Under the pieces are notes generated by a model. It saw nothing but the letters and a program-made list of their open reading frames with translations, ran no database searches and had not been told where the DNA came from. This document shows positions 26,914 through 36,160 of a stretch of 64,000 nt of DNA, piece by piece. Origin of the DNA: JBCBWG01 sp038523925 (GTDB lineage: Bacteria > Pseudomonadota > Alphaproteobacteria > Rhizobiales > Hyphomicrobiaceae); contig JBCBIY010000005.1 in the NCBI GenBank assembly GCA_038523925.1, forward strand, positions 62,001-126,000. The letters run 5' to 3'. The translations under genes and the position numbers were made by a program. How positions within the stretch are numbered: position 1 is the first letter of the stretch; every line of letters begins with the position of its first letter.

Positions 26914-28224
26914 TCAGCTCGTCGGCACCTCAAGCTTCTTCGTCAGGTTCTCGAATTCGCGGCGGAGTTCTTCGTTGCGGAAGATCTCTTCGAACGTCGG
27001 CGCTTCGAGCTGCTGCAGCGCCTCAAACGTGCGTGCGGCTTCCTTCATGAGGGCGCGGAGCTGGAAGCTTGCTTCCACCGTCTCGTAGGTGTTGTCCGCA
27101 ATTTCGAGGTCATGCGCGGCTTTCGAGCGCGCCTTGGCGATCTGTTCGCGCTGCTGCAACAGGTATTTGCGATAGCCCCGCGCGGCGTCTTCGGCGAGCC
27201 GCTGGCTCTCGAGGTTCGCCTCCAGCACACGGCGCTGATCGGACCGGTTGCGCCGGCGCAGCAGCTCTTTCGTCTTCTTGCGCGCCGCGCGGATGTCGCG
27301 GCTGATTGCAGACAGCTTTGGCAGATACTGCTTATCGATCCGGCCGATGATCGTGTCCTGTGCGTGGACGAGCATCGCAAAGAGCGCCGCGTGCATCGCA
27401 AAATACTTGCGCGCCGACTTCGTGTTCTCACCCGTCGCCGTCATCCGACGCGCGAGCTGCTGATCGATCAGCTTGGCGGAGTTAAACACTGCGACGAGCC
27501 GCACAAGATCGCCCGACAGCACGCTGTCGAGCAGCAGATCCACCTGGTCCGGCGCCATCTTCAGGCCGGACTTGGCGAGTGCCGCGCCGACCTTGTCTTT
27601 CGTCTTCTCGATCTCTTCGCGGTTCAGCGCGATGCGCGCCTCGGCCTCTTTGATGGCCGTATCGAGGCTCGCGACGGTGTCTGACAGCACGCCTGGAAGC
27701 AGCCCGCTCTCGGGCGCGTCCAACCGCTTCTCCTTCATCGCGACGATCTGGTCTTCGAGCTTCTGGATCGACTTCCGACGCTGCTCGATCTCTTTCTGGA
27801 ACTTGACGACAGGCACGTCGGTGACAATGCCGAGCGCGGCATCGAGCAACTCGCGCACGCGGTCCTGCCGGTCCTCTTTTGTCTCGCTCCAGATGGGCGG
27901 GACGATGAAGTCGTTCTTGGAGGGAAGCTTGCTCGCCTTGCCGCGGTTGTCAGCGGTGTCCTTCAGAATGCGATCGATCGCCTGCATCAGGCGCTTGGCC
28001 TGCTCATAGGTCTTGTCGCCAGCGCGCGGGTCGGTGTCCGCGCGCGCGCCCGGACGCACGTCCGCCGACGGGGCCTTCTCCGCCGTCTCCCGCTCAATGA
28101 GATCTGTGATGCCGTCCGCCCAACGGTTCTGAGCATCGGCGGGACCGGCCACAAGCAAGCCGCCAGCCATCAGCGCGATCGCGCACGATGGCGCCACCAT
28201 CGACCGCCGGTTCAAGTTCGACAT
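26914..28224 (-). CDS. exported coiled-coil protein, unknown function
   Basis: 436 residues with a signal peptide ending near ADA (about 31). Charged helical stretches dominate: about 135-215 (EIEQRRKSIQKLEDQIVAMK) and 310-385 are likely coiled coils, separated by a helical domain with YFAMHAALFAMLVHAQD. There is no catalytic motif. It looks like a periplasmic structural or scaffold protein; length and composition are unlike TolA or YbgF. It is a single gene. Confidence 0.7.
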   Translation of the reverse strand: MSNLNRRSMVAPSCAIALMAGGLLVAGPADAQNRWADGITDLIERETAEKAPSADVRPGARADTDPRAGDKTYEQAKRLMQAIDRILKDTADNRGKASKLPSKNDFIVPPIWSETKEDRQDRVRELLDAALGIVTDVPVVKFQKEIEQRRKSIQKLEDQIVAMKEKRLDAPESGLLPGVLSDTVASLDTAIKEAEARIALNREEIEKTKDKVGAALAKSGLKMAPDQVDLLLDSVLSGDLVRLVAVFNSAKLIDQQLARRMTATGENTKSARKYFAMHAALFAMLVHAQDTIIGRIDKQYLPKLSAISRDIRAARKKTKELLRRRNRSDQRRVLEANLESQRLAEDAARGYRKYLLQQREQIAKARSKAAHDLEIADNTYETVEASFQLRALMKEAARTFEALQQLEAPTFEEIFRNEELRREFENLTKKLEVPTS

Positions 28225-28310
28225 TCCAAGCCCTCCTGGTGCGTTAAGAGAAGGGGAATGAAAGATGTCATTTCAATGGGCCGAAGGGGCGGAACAGGCT
28301 GTGTTTGCGG

Positions 28311-28793
28311 TTAAATCCACCGCCGCGAGCGCTCGAAATAGGCCTCATATTCGACGCCGAATCGCCGCCTGAGGTGCGCTTCTTCTGGCAGAATCGCAAA
28401 CCACGTGACGAGCGGCACGAAGAGGACTGCCGCGATCCCGAACCAGATGTTTTGGGTCACCTCCGCAAAACCGAGCAGGATCATGGTGTCGGCGAGGTAA
28501 ATCGGGTTGCGGAAGCGGCGGAACGGCCCGTGCGTGATCAGCATGTCCGCGCCGCGATCCGGTCTGATGTTGGTTCGCGCCCGCAGCATCGTCCAGACAG
28601 CCCATGCCATCAGCACTAGCCCTCCGACCCCGATCGTGCGGCCAATCACCTTGGCAATCAGGTCGTTCGTCCCCGGCCACGGCAGCGGCGCGACCTGGCC
28701 GAGTACAAACGATCCGCCAAGGGCCCCCATCAGCAGCAGCGGCGGCCACGGGATCCGTGACGGTGCGTCGGCTTCAGTTTTCGCGTCGGTCAT
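28311..28793 (-). CDS. isoprenylcysteine carboxyl methyltransferase-like membrane protein
   Basis: 160 residues with four or five transmembrane segments and the ICMT/PEMT-like SAM-binding elements LITHGPFRRFRNPIYLAD and EEAHLRRRFGVEYEAYFERSRR. Bacterial members methylate unknown lipophilic substrates; none is implied by neighbours. It is divergent from the acyl-CoA dehydrogenase gene. Confidence 0.88.
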   Translation of the reverse strand: MTDAKTEADAPSRIPWPPLLLMGALGGSFVLGQVAPLPWPGTNDLIAKVIGRTIGVGGLVLMAWAVWTMLRARTNIRPDRGADMLITHGPFRRFRNPIYLADTMILLGFAEVTQNIWFGIAAVLFVPLVTWFAILPEEAHLRRRFGVEYEAYFERSRRWI

Positions 28794-28842
28794 GCTGTGT
28801 TCCTGTCAAAGTCCACATAGCCGCGTGATGAGAGAGCGATCA

Positions 28843-30015
28843 ATGATCCCGAACGCAGCCCCAAGCTTCAACTTCGACTTGGATGAGACGGCGAATCAAT
28901 TGCGCGACAGCGTGCAGTCGTTCGCCTCCGACAAGATTGCGCCGCTCGCCGAGGAGATCGATCGCACCGATGAGTTCCCGCGCCACCTCTGGCCGCAAAT
29001 GGGCGAGTTGGGCCTTCACGGGATCACCGTCGCGGAAGAGGACGGCGGAACCGGCCTCGGCTACCTCGACCATTGCATCGCCATGGAGGAGGTGAGCCGC
29101 GCATCCGCATCAGTCGGCCTCTCATACGGCGCCCACTCCAACCTGTGCATCAACCAGATCTTCCGCAACGGCAACGCGGACCAGAAGAGCCGTTACCTTG
29201 AAAAGTTGATCTCGGGCGAGCACGTCGGCGCGCTTGCGATGTCCGAGCCGGGCGCTGGCTCAGACGTCGTGTCGATGAAGCTGCGGGCGGAGAAGAAGGG
29301 CGACCGTTACGTCCTCAACGGCTCGAAATTTTGGATCACAAACGGGCCCGGCGGCGACGTCCTTGTCGTCTACGCGAAGACGGATCCGGAGGCCGGCCCG
29401 CGCGGCATCACGGCTTTCATCGTCGAGAAAGACTTTCCGGGCTTCAGCGTCGCACAAAAGCTCGACAAGCTCGGCATGCGCGGCTCCAACACCGGCGAGC
29501 TCGTATTCGAGAACTGCGAGGTGCCGGAAGAAAACGTGCTCGGCGAGGTTGGCCGCGGGGTCAATGTCCTCATGAGCGGGCTCGATTACGAGCGCGCTGT
29601 GCTGGCGGCGGGCCCGCTCGGCATCATGCAGGCGGCCTTCGATGTGGTGATGCCGTACATCCATGACCGTAAGCAGTTCGGCAAATCGATCGGCGAGTTT
29701 CAGCTCGTGCAGGGCAAGGTCGCGGACATGTACGTCGCGCTCAATTCAACGCGCGCCTACGTGTACGCCGTCGCGAAGGCCTGCGACCGGGGCGAGACCA
29801 CGCGCGAGGATGCAGCCGGCGCGATCCTGCTTGCCGCGGAACGCGCAACCGCGTGTGCGCTCGATGCGATCCAGCTCCTTGGCGGCAACGGCTACATCAA
29901 CGATTACCCGACCGGCCGTCTCCTGCGCGATGCAAAGCTCTACGAGATCGGCGCCGGCACGTCAGAAATCCGCCGCATGCTTATCGGCCGACAGCTCTTC
30001 GAGAAGACGGGCTGA
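28843..30015 (+). CDS. isovaleryl-CoA dehydrogenase (acyl-CoA dehydrogenase)
   Basis: 390 residues, the usual length. FAD-dependent oxidation of isovaleryl-CoA in leucine breakdown is supported by close similarity across the chain: GAHSNLCINQI, MSEPGAGSDVVSM, WITNGPGGDVLVVYAKT, the base region LDYERAVLAAGPLGIM, and LLGGNGYINDYPTGRLLRDAKLYEIGAGTSEIRR split into its blocks. Methylcrotonyl-CoA carboxylase genes are not adjacent, so a broader acyl-CoA dehydrogenase is possible. An alternative ATG at 28828 adds five residues. Confidence 0.9.
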   Translation: MIPNAAPSFNFDLDETANQLRDSVQSFASDKIAPLAEEIDRTDEFPRHLWPQMGELGLHGITVAEEDGGTGLGYLDHCIAMEEVSRASASVGLSYGAHSNLCINQIFRNGNADQKSRYLEKLISGEHVGALAMSEPGAGSDVVSMKLRAEKKGDRYVLNGSKFWITNGPGGDVLVVYAKTDPEAGPRGITAFIVEKDFPGFSVAQKLDKLGMRGSNTGELVFENCEVPEENVLGEVGRGVNVLMSGLDYERAVLAAGPLGIMQAAFDVVMPYIHDRKQFGKSIGEFQLVQGKVADMYVALNSTRAYVYAVAKACDRGETTREDAAGAILLAAERATACALDAIQLLGGNGYINDYPTGRLLRDAKLYEIGAGTSEIRRMLIGRQLFEKTG

Positions 30016-30038
30016 CGACGACGGCGACGGCGACGTTA

Positions 30039-30632
30039 TCATGCAATGGCCCGCCCAAGGTACGCCGGGTAGCTCTCGTTGGTCGCGCTCGCGAGCCCGA
30101 ACGCAGCCCGCAGCCGCGCGGTTGCCTCCGGATCGGCTGCTTCAACAGCGGCCGTTTCAACCGCCGCCATCTCTGTCTTGAGGTTCGTTATCTCTGCAAG
30201 GCCGCCATCGATCTTGATGCGCCGGCGATCCTTGAACACGTCGACGCCGCGCGCGATGCCTGCGGCTTCTACAAGGCTGACGACATCAGTACAGTCGAGG
30301 CCCCGATCACGCGTGATCTGCGGCGCGCGGCCAAGCGCTTCGCTGCAAATCGCGCTGAGTGTTTGACCATCGATCGGCAGAAGCACCGTGTGAATGTGGC
30401 GCCAGAACTCAAGGCCACGCAGCGTGCGCTCGCGAAGTTTGACCTCCAGACAGCCTGCCCGAAACTTGATGTTGAAATCGGGATCGGGCTGCGGAGTGAT
30501 TAGATACGTCTCGTCGCGCTGCTCGCGCTCGATCGCGACGCCTGCACCTTCGATCTGCAAACGCATGTCGGCGAGCGCAGGCGCGAAGCAGCGGAACTCA
30601 TACCGGCCTGTTCGTGTGCGTCGCACTGGCAA
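30039..30632 (-). CDS. CYTH-like domain protein, possible
   Basis: 197 residues. Alternating charged strands suggest a CYTH/triphosphate tunnel fold: YEFRCF at the start, FNIKFRAGCLEVKLRER, VFKDRRRIKID and LAEITNLKTEM. The usual ExExK opening is not clean, so activity on triphosphates is doubtful. The family resemblance is weak and judged by eye. It is convergent with the acyl-CoA dehydrogenase gene. Confidence 0.6.
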   Translation of the reverse strand: MPVRRTRTGRYEFRCFAPALADMRLQIEGAGVAIEREQRDETYLITPQPDPDFNIKFRAGCLEVKLRERTLRGLEFWRHIHTVLLPIDGQTLSAICSEALGRAPQITRDRGLDCTDVVSLVEAAGIARGVDVFKDRRRIKIDGGLAEITNLKTEMAAVETAAVEAADPEATARLRAAFGLASATNESYPAYLGRAIA

Positions 30633-30792
30633 TCACTCGCTTGAAGATCAACGGGCTTGCCTAAGCGCGACCGCAGTCGCTGGCGCAGCGGCAAAGCGTG
30701 AGGGTTCGGCTGCTATCGGCCCGGCTCGACAGGCGCCCAGATTTCGCATTCCAGATTGCGGTTTCATGCCTGACTGCTAGTCGCGGCAAGCC

Positions 30793-31653
30793 TTAGGGTC
30801 CCGCCTCATCCTTGCGCCGCGCGAGAAACGCCAGCCGCTCCAGCAGGTGGACGTCCTGCTCGTTCTTGATCAGCGCGCCATGCAGGGGCGGGATGAGCTT
30901 CCGCCGGTCCGTCTGGCGCAGGTCGTCTTCCGAGATGTCTTCGTTCACGAGAAGCTTGATCCAGTCCAGCAGCTCTGAGGTCGATGGCTTTTTCTTCAGC
31001 CCCGGCGCCTCGCGGAGCTCATAGAAGATCCGCAGCGCCTCCTGAATGAGCCGGCCTTTCAGATCTGGATAATGGACATCGACGATCGCCGCCATGGTCT
31101 CGGCGTCGGGGAAGGTGATGTAGTGGAAGAAGCAGCGGCGCAGGAACGCGTCCGGCAGCTCTTTTTCGTTGTTTGACGTGATCAGGACGACCGGGCGAGC
31201 CACAGCTCGGACGACTTCGCCGGTCTCGTAGACGTGAAACTCCATGCGATCGAGTTCCTGCAATAGGTCGTTCGGGAACTCGATGTCCGCCTTGTCGATC
31301 TCGTCGATGAGCAGCACCGGACGCTTGGGCGCGGTGAACGCGTCCCAGAGTTTGCCCCGGCGGATGTAATTGGCGATGTCGCCGACCTTCGGGTCCCCGA
31401 GCTGGCTGTCGCGGAGGCGGCTCACAGCATCGTATTCGTAGAGGCCCTGGGCGGCCTTCGTCGTCGATTTGATGTGCCACTCGATGAGGTCTGCCCCGAG
31501 CGCGCGGGCGATCTCCTCTGCGAGCACGGTCTTTCCGGTGCCAGGTTCGCCCTTGATCAGCAGCGGCCGTTCGAGCGCTACGGCGGCGTTGACCGCGATT
31601 TGCAGGTCGCCGGTCGCGACGTACCGGTCACTGCCTGAGAAATTCGTCGTCAT
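30793..31653 (-). CDS. MoxR-family AAA+ ATPase
   Basis: 286 residues. Walker A GEPGTGKTVLAEE, Walker B VLLIDEIDKAD, sensor 1 ITSNNEKELPDAFLRRC and a C-terminal helical lid. MoxR ATPases act as chaperones with a VWA-domain partner, as in CoxD/CoxE-type metal-cofactor maturation. No VWA gene is next to it in the window, which is unusual for the family. It is divergent from dksA. Confidence 0.9.
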   Translation of the reverse strand: MTTNFSGSDRYVATGDLQIAVNAAVALERPLLIKGEPGTGKTVLAEEIARALGADLIEWHIKSTTKAAQGLYEYDAVSRLRDSQLGDPKVGDIANYIRRGKLWDAFTAPKRPVLLIDEIDKADIEFPNDLLQELDRMEFHVYETGEVVRAVARPVVLITSNNEKELPDAFLRRCFFHYITFPDAETMAAIVDVHYPDLKGRLIQEALRIFYELREAPGLKKKPSTSELLDWIKLLVNEDISEDDLRQTDRRKLIPPLHGALIKNEQDVHLLERLAFLARRKDEAGP

Positions 31654-31787
31654 GATCTGCGCATTCGCTTGCCGTCAGCAGCCGAACCAAATCCGCCAAA
31701 AGACAGACAGAATCGTGCCCTGTTCACCATCGATACCATTCAGCGACGCGCTTCTAAGGAAAACCCGGCCACGTTGCCGCTGCTTCC

Positions 31788-31815
31788 TTGACTTAACGAG
31801 GCCGAGACATAGAAG
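31788..31815 (+). promoter_or_regulatory. possible promoter upstream of dksA
   Basis: TTGACT (31788-31793) and TAGAAG (31810-31815) are 16 bases apart. The -35 match is good and the -10 is weak. It would put transcription start near 31822, before the proposed start codons. Confidence 0.3.
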
Positions 31816-31835
31816 CGAGGGCAGATGAGGGCGGT

Positions 31836-32402
31836 TTGGCCTTTGGGCACGGCGCGAAAGCAGTGGAGAGGCAGTTGAGCAACGCAGACACCACAACCGC
31901 TGAGCGAAAGAGACCCAGCGCCAAACGCGCGAAAGCTCCGGCTGCAAAGCGCCAGGCCACGCCGAAGAAGAAGGCGAAAACGCCAAAGGCGGTCTCATTG
32001 CCGGAGGGGTATCGCCCCTCGGACGATGAGGAGTTCATGGGCCCGTCGCAGCAGGCGTACTTCCGATCGAAGCTGGAAGACTGGCGCGATGACATCATTC
32101 GCCAGACCCGCGAGACGATCGAAGGGCTGACGACCGAGAATGCGCAGCATGCCGATATTGCCGATCGTGCGACGTCGGAGACCGACCGGGCGCTGGAACT
32201 GCGGGCCCGCGACCGGCAGCGGAAGCTGGTCGCCAAAATCGACGCGGCCTTGAAACGGATCGACGATGGCTCCTACGGCTACTGTGAGGAAACTGGCGAT
32301 CCAATCTCGCTGCGCCGCTTGGAAGCCCGCCCGATCGCAACGCTTTCGATTGAAGCGCAGGAGCGCCACGAGCGCCGCGAGAAGGTCTACCGCGAAGACT
32401 GA
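31836..32402 (+). CDS. dksA: RNA polymerase-binding transcription factor DksA
   Basis: 188 residues from a TTG at 31836; GTG at 31863 and TTG at 31875 (after GGAGAGG) are alternatives. A Lys/Ala-rich N-terminal tail precedes the coiled coil and the C-terminal region GYCEETGDPISLRRLEARPIA. Only one of the four zinc-finger cysteines remains, as usual in alphaproteobacterial DksA. The protein binds the RNA polymerase secondary channel with ppGpp and mediates the stringent response. Confidence 0.9.
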   Translation: MAFGHGAKAVERQLSNADTTTAERKRPSAKRAKAPAAKRQATPKKKAKTPKAVSLPEGYRPSDDEEFMGPSQQAYFRSKLEDWRDDIIRQTRETIEGLTTENAQHADIADRATSETDRALELRARDRQRKLVAKIDAALKRIDDGSYGYCEETGDPISLRRLEARPIATLSIEAQERHERREKVYRED

Positions 32403-32453
32403 CGCACACTGACGGGGCGATCGCGCCTGCGATGCCGCCAGTCGCTTGATCCG

Positions 32454-33521
32454 TCAGGAGGCGGCTGCGTTCTGGAGCGCTTCGGCGCCGGCGCGGACCG
32501 CCTCTTCATCCGGCCGGGTTGATTCGTCGTCCTCGATGGCTTGCGCGTCCTGCCGCAACGCCGCGATCGTGCGCAGTGCCGTTGCCTCGCCGATGCGGAT
32601 CAGGTCATCGGCGCGATGAAAATCAAACAGGCCAATCTTCCCAAGCCGTGGGTTGATGAGCACGTCCGGCGGATCGCCTGCGAGGCGCGAGCGGGCAATG
32701 CGGTCGTGCACGATATTGAACGCGTCGACCATGATCGTCGAAATGCTCGGCACGTCGGGCTCTGCTGTGCGGCGGCCAAAGCCGAACATCTGTCGTTGGA
32801 TCAGCGCACGCGCGCCCCGCGTCGCCGGGTCGGCGGGTTTGTCCGTGTCGTCCTGGGTCACGTCCGGGACATCGCCGTTGGCGGCTTCGTCTGCGATCGC
32901 GTTGGCGATGCTTGCGGGTTCAGCTTCAGCCGCACCGTTAAAGTCAGTGAGGACGGTGCCGAGCGTAAAGAGATCCGCGTTGAGGTTGACTGCGATCACG
33001 TGGCGGGCGCCAAGCGCGCGGCAAACCGACACCGGGATCGGATTCACCAGCGCCCCGTCGAACAACCATCGGTCCTGAATGCGAACCGGCTTGAATATCC
33101 CGGGGATCGCATAGGACGCGCGGATCGCCTCGACCATACGGCCGCGGTTGAGCCAGACCTCATGGCCAGTGCCGATCTCCGTCGCGATCGCCGTGAACGG
33201 GCGCGGCAGATCCTCAATGCGCATGTCATCGAGCTGCTCTTCAAGCGCGTCGCTCAGGCGCTGGCCATTGATCAGCCCGGAGCCCGCGAGGTTGAGATCG
33301 AAGAAGCCAAACATCCGCCGCGGCGTCATCGAGCGGGCGAACGCCTCGATCGCCTCAAACTGGTCGGCCGCATAGCAACCGCCGACGACCGCCCCGATCG
33401 AAGTGCCGGCAATCACGTCCGGCCTGATGCCAGCCGACTCCAGCGCCTTGATGACGCCGATGTGCGCCCATCCGCGCGCCGCGCCCCCGCCCAATGCCAA
33501 TCCGATTTTGCCGCGCGCCAT
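32454..33521 (-). CDS. patatin-like phospholipase (RssA/YchK type)
   Basis: 355 residues. The oxyanion hole GGGAARGWAHIGVI, nucleophile elbow GTSIG and catalytic Asp in DGALVNPIP make a complete Ser-Asp dyad. C-terminal about 100 residues are specific to the alphaproteobacterial form. It likely hydrolyses membrane lipid acyl esters in the cytosol. It is convergent with dksA. Confidence 0.9.
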   Translation of the reverse strand: MARGKIGLALGGGAARGWAHIGVIKALESAGIRPDVIAGTSIGAVVGGCYAADQFEAIEAFARSMTPRRMFGFFDLNLAGSGLINGQRLSDALEEQLDDMRIEDLPRPFTAIATEIGTGHEVWLNRGRMVEAIRASYAIPGIFKPVRIQDRWLFDGALVNPIPVSVCRALGARHVIAVNLNADLFTLGTVLTDFNGAAEAEPASIANAIADEAANGDVPDVTQDDTDKPADPATRGARALIQRQMFGFGRRTAEPDVPSISTIMVDAFNIVHDRIARSRLAGDPPDVLINPRLGKIGLFDFHRADDLIRIGEATALRTIAALRQDAQAIEDDESTRPDEEAVRAGAEALQNAAAS

Positions 33522-33627
33522 CGTCCGTCTCCGGCCCCGTCAGCCTGAAAGTTCGAGAACCCCTAACGCGTGCGCCCAAGCAGGACGCGCGCCAGTGACC
33601 CTGCGTCAAAGTGTACAGAAGAACCGT

Positions 33628-34053
33628 TCACGCGGTCTCAATCCGCTTCAGGGTGACGTGACCGTCCGCAATGCGGTCGAGTTCGATCGCCCGGTAGAAG
33701 CAACTCCGCTCGCCCGTGTGACACGCCACGCCATTTCCCGCCACCGTGACGACCACTTCGATCACATCCTGATCGCAGTCAGCCCGGACCGCCTGGACGG
33801 CCAGTCGATTGCCGCTTTCTTCGCCCTTCAGCCAGAGCTTTGCCCGTGACCGGCTCCAGAAATGGGCTTCCCGGGTCTCAAGGGTCCGCGCCAGTGCGTC
33901 GCGGTTCATCCACGCGAACATGAGTACGGTACCATCGTCAGCGGCCGTGACGATGGCCGGGATGAGGCCTTGCGCGTCGAACTTTGGCTGGAAGGCCGTC
34001 CCGCCCTCGACCGCGTCCTTATTGCCGCGTTCCGCGAACGTGATGCCAGCCAT
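33628..34053 (-). CDS. hisI: phosphoribosyl-AMP cyclohydrolase
   Basis: 141 residues. Opens the adenine ring of phosphoribosyl-AMP, third step of histidine synthesis. The Zn/Mg motif ADCDQDVIE, the MFAWMN segment, SRSRAKLWLKGE and the C-terminal CHTGERSCFYR, whose Cys residues bind zinc, are all intact. Start 34053 (MAGITFAERG) is chosen over 34122 because the extension is basic and non-family. HisE is not fused. Confidence 0.95.
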   Translation of the reverse strand: MAGITFAERGNKDAVEGGTAFQPKFDAQGLIPAIVTAADDGTVLMFAWMNRDALARTLETREAHFWSRSRAKLWLKGEESGNRLAVQAVRADCDQDVIEVVVTVAGNGVACHTGERSCFYRAIELDRIADGHVTLKRIETA

Positions 34054-34222
34054 ATCCTGGTGCCTCTTCTGCATGTGGCGCCGCCCGGTCGCCCGCCCGC
34101 ACCTCACATGCCGTTGAACCATACGGCCGGTGCTTTCGTTTGTCGGTTCAGCAATTATATGCGACTCATGTCGCGATGTGCCCCACGCCCGGCCGTGGTG
34201 CCTGCAGTTTGGACGCTATGCC

Positions 34223-34687
34223 ATGGCCGACCTCAACGACATCTACAACACCCGCATCATGGAGCTCGCGGCCGAGATCCCGCAGACAGTGCGGCTGGCG
34301 AGCCCCGATGCGACGGCGACGGCGCACTCGAAGCTTTGCGGGTCGACGGTTACCGTGGACCTCAAAGTCGATGGCGACACGATCACCGACTACGGTCAGA
34401 CGGTGAAGGCGTGCCTGCTGGGGCAATCGTCGGCCTCTGTTGTCGGCCGCGAGATCGTCGGCACAAAGCGCGGTGAACTGGAAGCTGTCGCCCGCGACAT
34501 GCGCGCGATGCTGAAAGAGGGCGGTGAGGGGCCCAACGGTCGCTGGTCAGACCTTCGCGTCCTTGAGCCCGTTCGCGACTACCGCGCACGCCACGCGTCA
34601 ACGCTCCTTGTGTTCGACGCCATCTTGAAAGCGCTCGCTGAACTCGATCACGCCAACGCGCCCGATGCCGCAGCCGCCACGGCCTGA
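34223..34687 (+). CDS. iron-sulfur cluster assembly scaffold (IscU/NifU-like)
   Basis: 154 residues of the SUF-type scaffold family. Conserved cysteines occur in SKLCGSTVTVD and VKACLLGQSSASV; the third ligand position in the C-terminal RHAST motif has no Cys. This divergent group is typical of alphaproteobacteria and sits beside yidD there. A scaffold role is inferred by family. Start 34223 is the ATG of MADLNDIYN. Confidence 0.85.
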   Translation: MADLNDIYNTRIMELAAEIPQTVRLASPDATATAHSKLCGSTVTVDLKVDGDTITDYGQTVKACLLGQSSASVVGREIVGTKRGELEAVARDMRAMLKEGGEGPNGRWSDLRVLEPVRDYRARHASTLLVFDAILKALAELDHANAPDAAAATA

Positions 34688-34724
34688 CCCAAACTCCCTA
34701 GTCCCGTCCACCGGGAGCCGCATC

Positions 34725-35072
34725 ATGCGGCGCGTCCTTTCGGCACCAATCTATCTCTATCGCTGGACTGTGCGACCGTGGCTCGGTTGGCCTTGCCGTC
34801 ATCTGCCGACCTGTTCGGATTACGCGCTTGAAGCGATTGAGACGAACGGGGCCTGGCGCGGCTTCTGGCTGACCCTTTCCCGCGTAGCGCGCTGCCAGCC
34901 GTTCGGCACGGCGGGCCACGATCCCGTCCCAGACATCCGGTCGACGCGGCATTGGTTTGCGCCGTGGCGCTATGGCCGGTGGACGAGCGCGCACATGAGT
35001 GCCGCGCAACGCTGGCAGCGGGCGGATGCGGCTGGCGACGCGGCCTCGGATGACGTCTCACCGAAGCCGTAA
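34725..35072 (+). CDS. yidD: membrane protein insertion efficiency factor YidD
   Basis: 115 residues. An N-terminal amphipathic helix precedes the family motifs CRHLPTCSDYALEAI and RCQPFGTAGHDPVPD. It assists YidC-dependent membrane insertion at the inner membrane. GGGAG lies 8 bases before the ATG. It follows the scaffold gene by 37 bp; the association is conserved in Rhizobiales. Confidence 0.93.
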   Translation: MRRVLSAPIYLYRWTVRPWLGWPCRHLPTCSDYALEAIETNGAWRGFWLTLSRVARCQPFGTAGHDPVPDIRSTRHWFAPWRYGRWTSAHMSAAQRWQRADAAGDAASDDVSPKP

Positions 35073-35132
35073 ATCTGCGTCGCCAGCCTGCCCCCCCGGG
35101 CCTCATTGCGGACGTCGAACCAGCGGCGGCGG

Positions 35133-36110
35133 CTATTGCCGCGCGACCGGTCCGTTTCCGCTGGGTCTGGCATCGATCCCGCGCTCGGCCTCGCGAAGCT
35201 CCCGGGCGCGCGCGTACCAGAAGTCGGCCTGTTGCGCGTCAGGCTGCAGGCCGATTGCGCCAAGCCGGCTGATCTCTCGGGGATCAAATGTCTCTGCGAG
35301 CGCGCGTGCGCCGAGGCTGAGCCCGATCTCAGCCGCCCGCTTATAGAAAAGCCGCGCGGTGTTCACGTTGCCATCGCGCAGCGCCTGGTCACCGCGGCGG
35401 AGATAGAACCGACCCTTACGCCGCTGTGCATCGGTGAGCGGCACGCGGTTGGATGGCGCTGGCCGCGCGAGCCCGTTGTCGGCGGGCAGCTTGGGCGCGG
35501 CAGCCTGCGTGTCGCCTGACGCCTGCGTCTGTGCGCTTTGCCCGCCGGGCGCCGGCTGCGGCTGACCGACCGGCGCGGCCGGCGCGTTGTTAATCGGCTC
35601 TTGCGCAGGCGTCGCGCGGAGCACGCGCACCGGGCCATCAGCCGGTCCGATCTCAGGCCGCTCCGGCGTCAACGCAACCGTCGCGCCGGCAAGCTTCTCG
35701 CCGTCCAGCGCCATCAGCGCGAATTCAATGAGCGTCCGGTCTGCAATGCCGCCCGGCACCGTGATCGACAGCGCGCCAACCGCGGCAATCGGGATCGCCC
35801 ATGTGCTCGCCGAGATCCGGTAGCCCTGGCTCAGCGTCGCCGTCTCCGGAAGCCCCGTGACGCGCACGAAACTCATCGGCGGCAACGCGCCCGGCCTCAA
35901 GATATTGACGTCGATTGCAGAGGCCGCACCTTTCGGCACGGCGACTTCGGACGGAACGCGAAGCTCCGCCTTGTCGGTCGGCGATTGCGCGACGACATGC
36001 GCGCCGTCAATCGCCACCATCAATCCGAGAACGAGCGACGCGGTGCGTGCGATGTTTCGAAATCGCCTTTCCGTCCGCGTCACCGCTCTCTGCACCCCTT
36101 GCGCGCTCAT
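35133..36110 (-). CDS. exported Sel1/TPR-like protein, unknown function
   Basis: 325 residues. A hydrophobic segment (about 24-42) acts as signal or anchor. A beta-rich domain (about 45-165) is followed by a Pro/Ala/Gln-rich linker and a C-terminal helical part with Sel1-like pieces (FYLRRGDQALRDGNVNTARLF, split by AEIGLSLGARALAE). It lies 50 bp downstream of the TAXI binding-protein gene on the same strand, so the two may work together. Confidence 0.75.
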   Translation of the reverse strand: MSAQGVQRAVTRTERRFRNIARTASLVLGLMVAIDGAHVVAQSPTDKAELRVPSEVAVPKGAASAIDVNILRPGALPPMSFVRVTGLPETATLSQGYRISASTWAIPIAAVGALSITVPGGIADRTLIEFALMALDGEKLAGATVALTPERPEIGPADGPVRVLRATPAQEPINNAPAAPVGQPQPAPGGQSAQTQASGDTQAAAPKLPADNGLARPAPSNRVPLTDAQRRKGRFYLRRGDQALRDGNVNTARLFYKRAAEIGLSLGARALAETFDPREISRLGAIGLQPDAQQADFWYARARELREAERGIDARPSGNGPVARQ

Positions 36111-36160
36111 CGCACTGCGCTCCCCCTAGACCCGATCACCTCTCGTTGCGCGAGGCCGGC

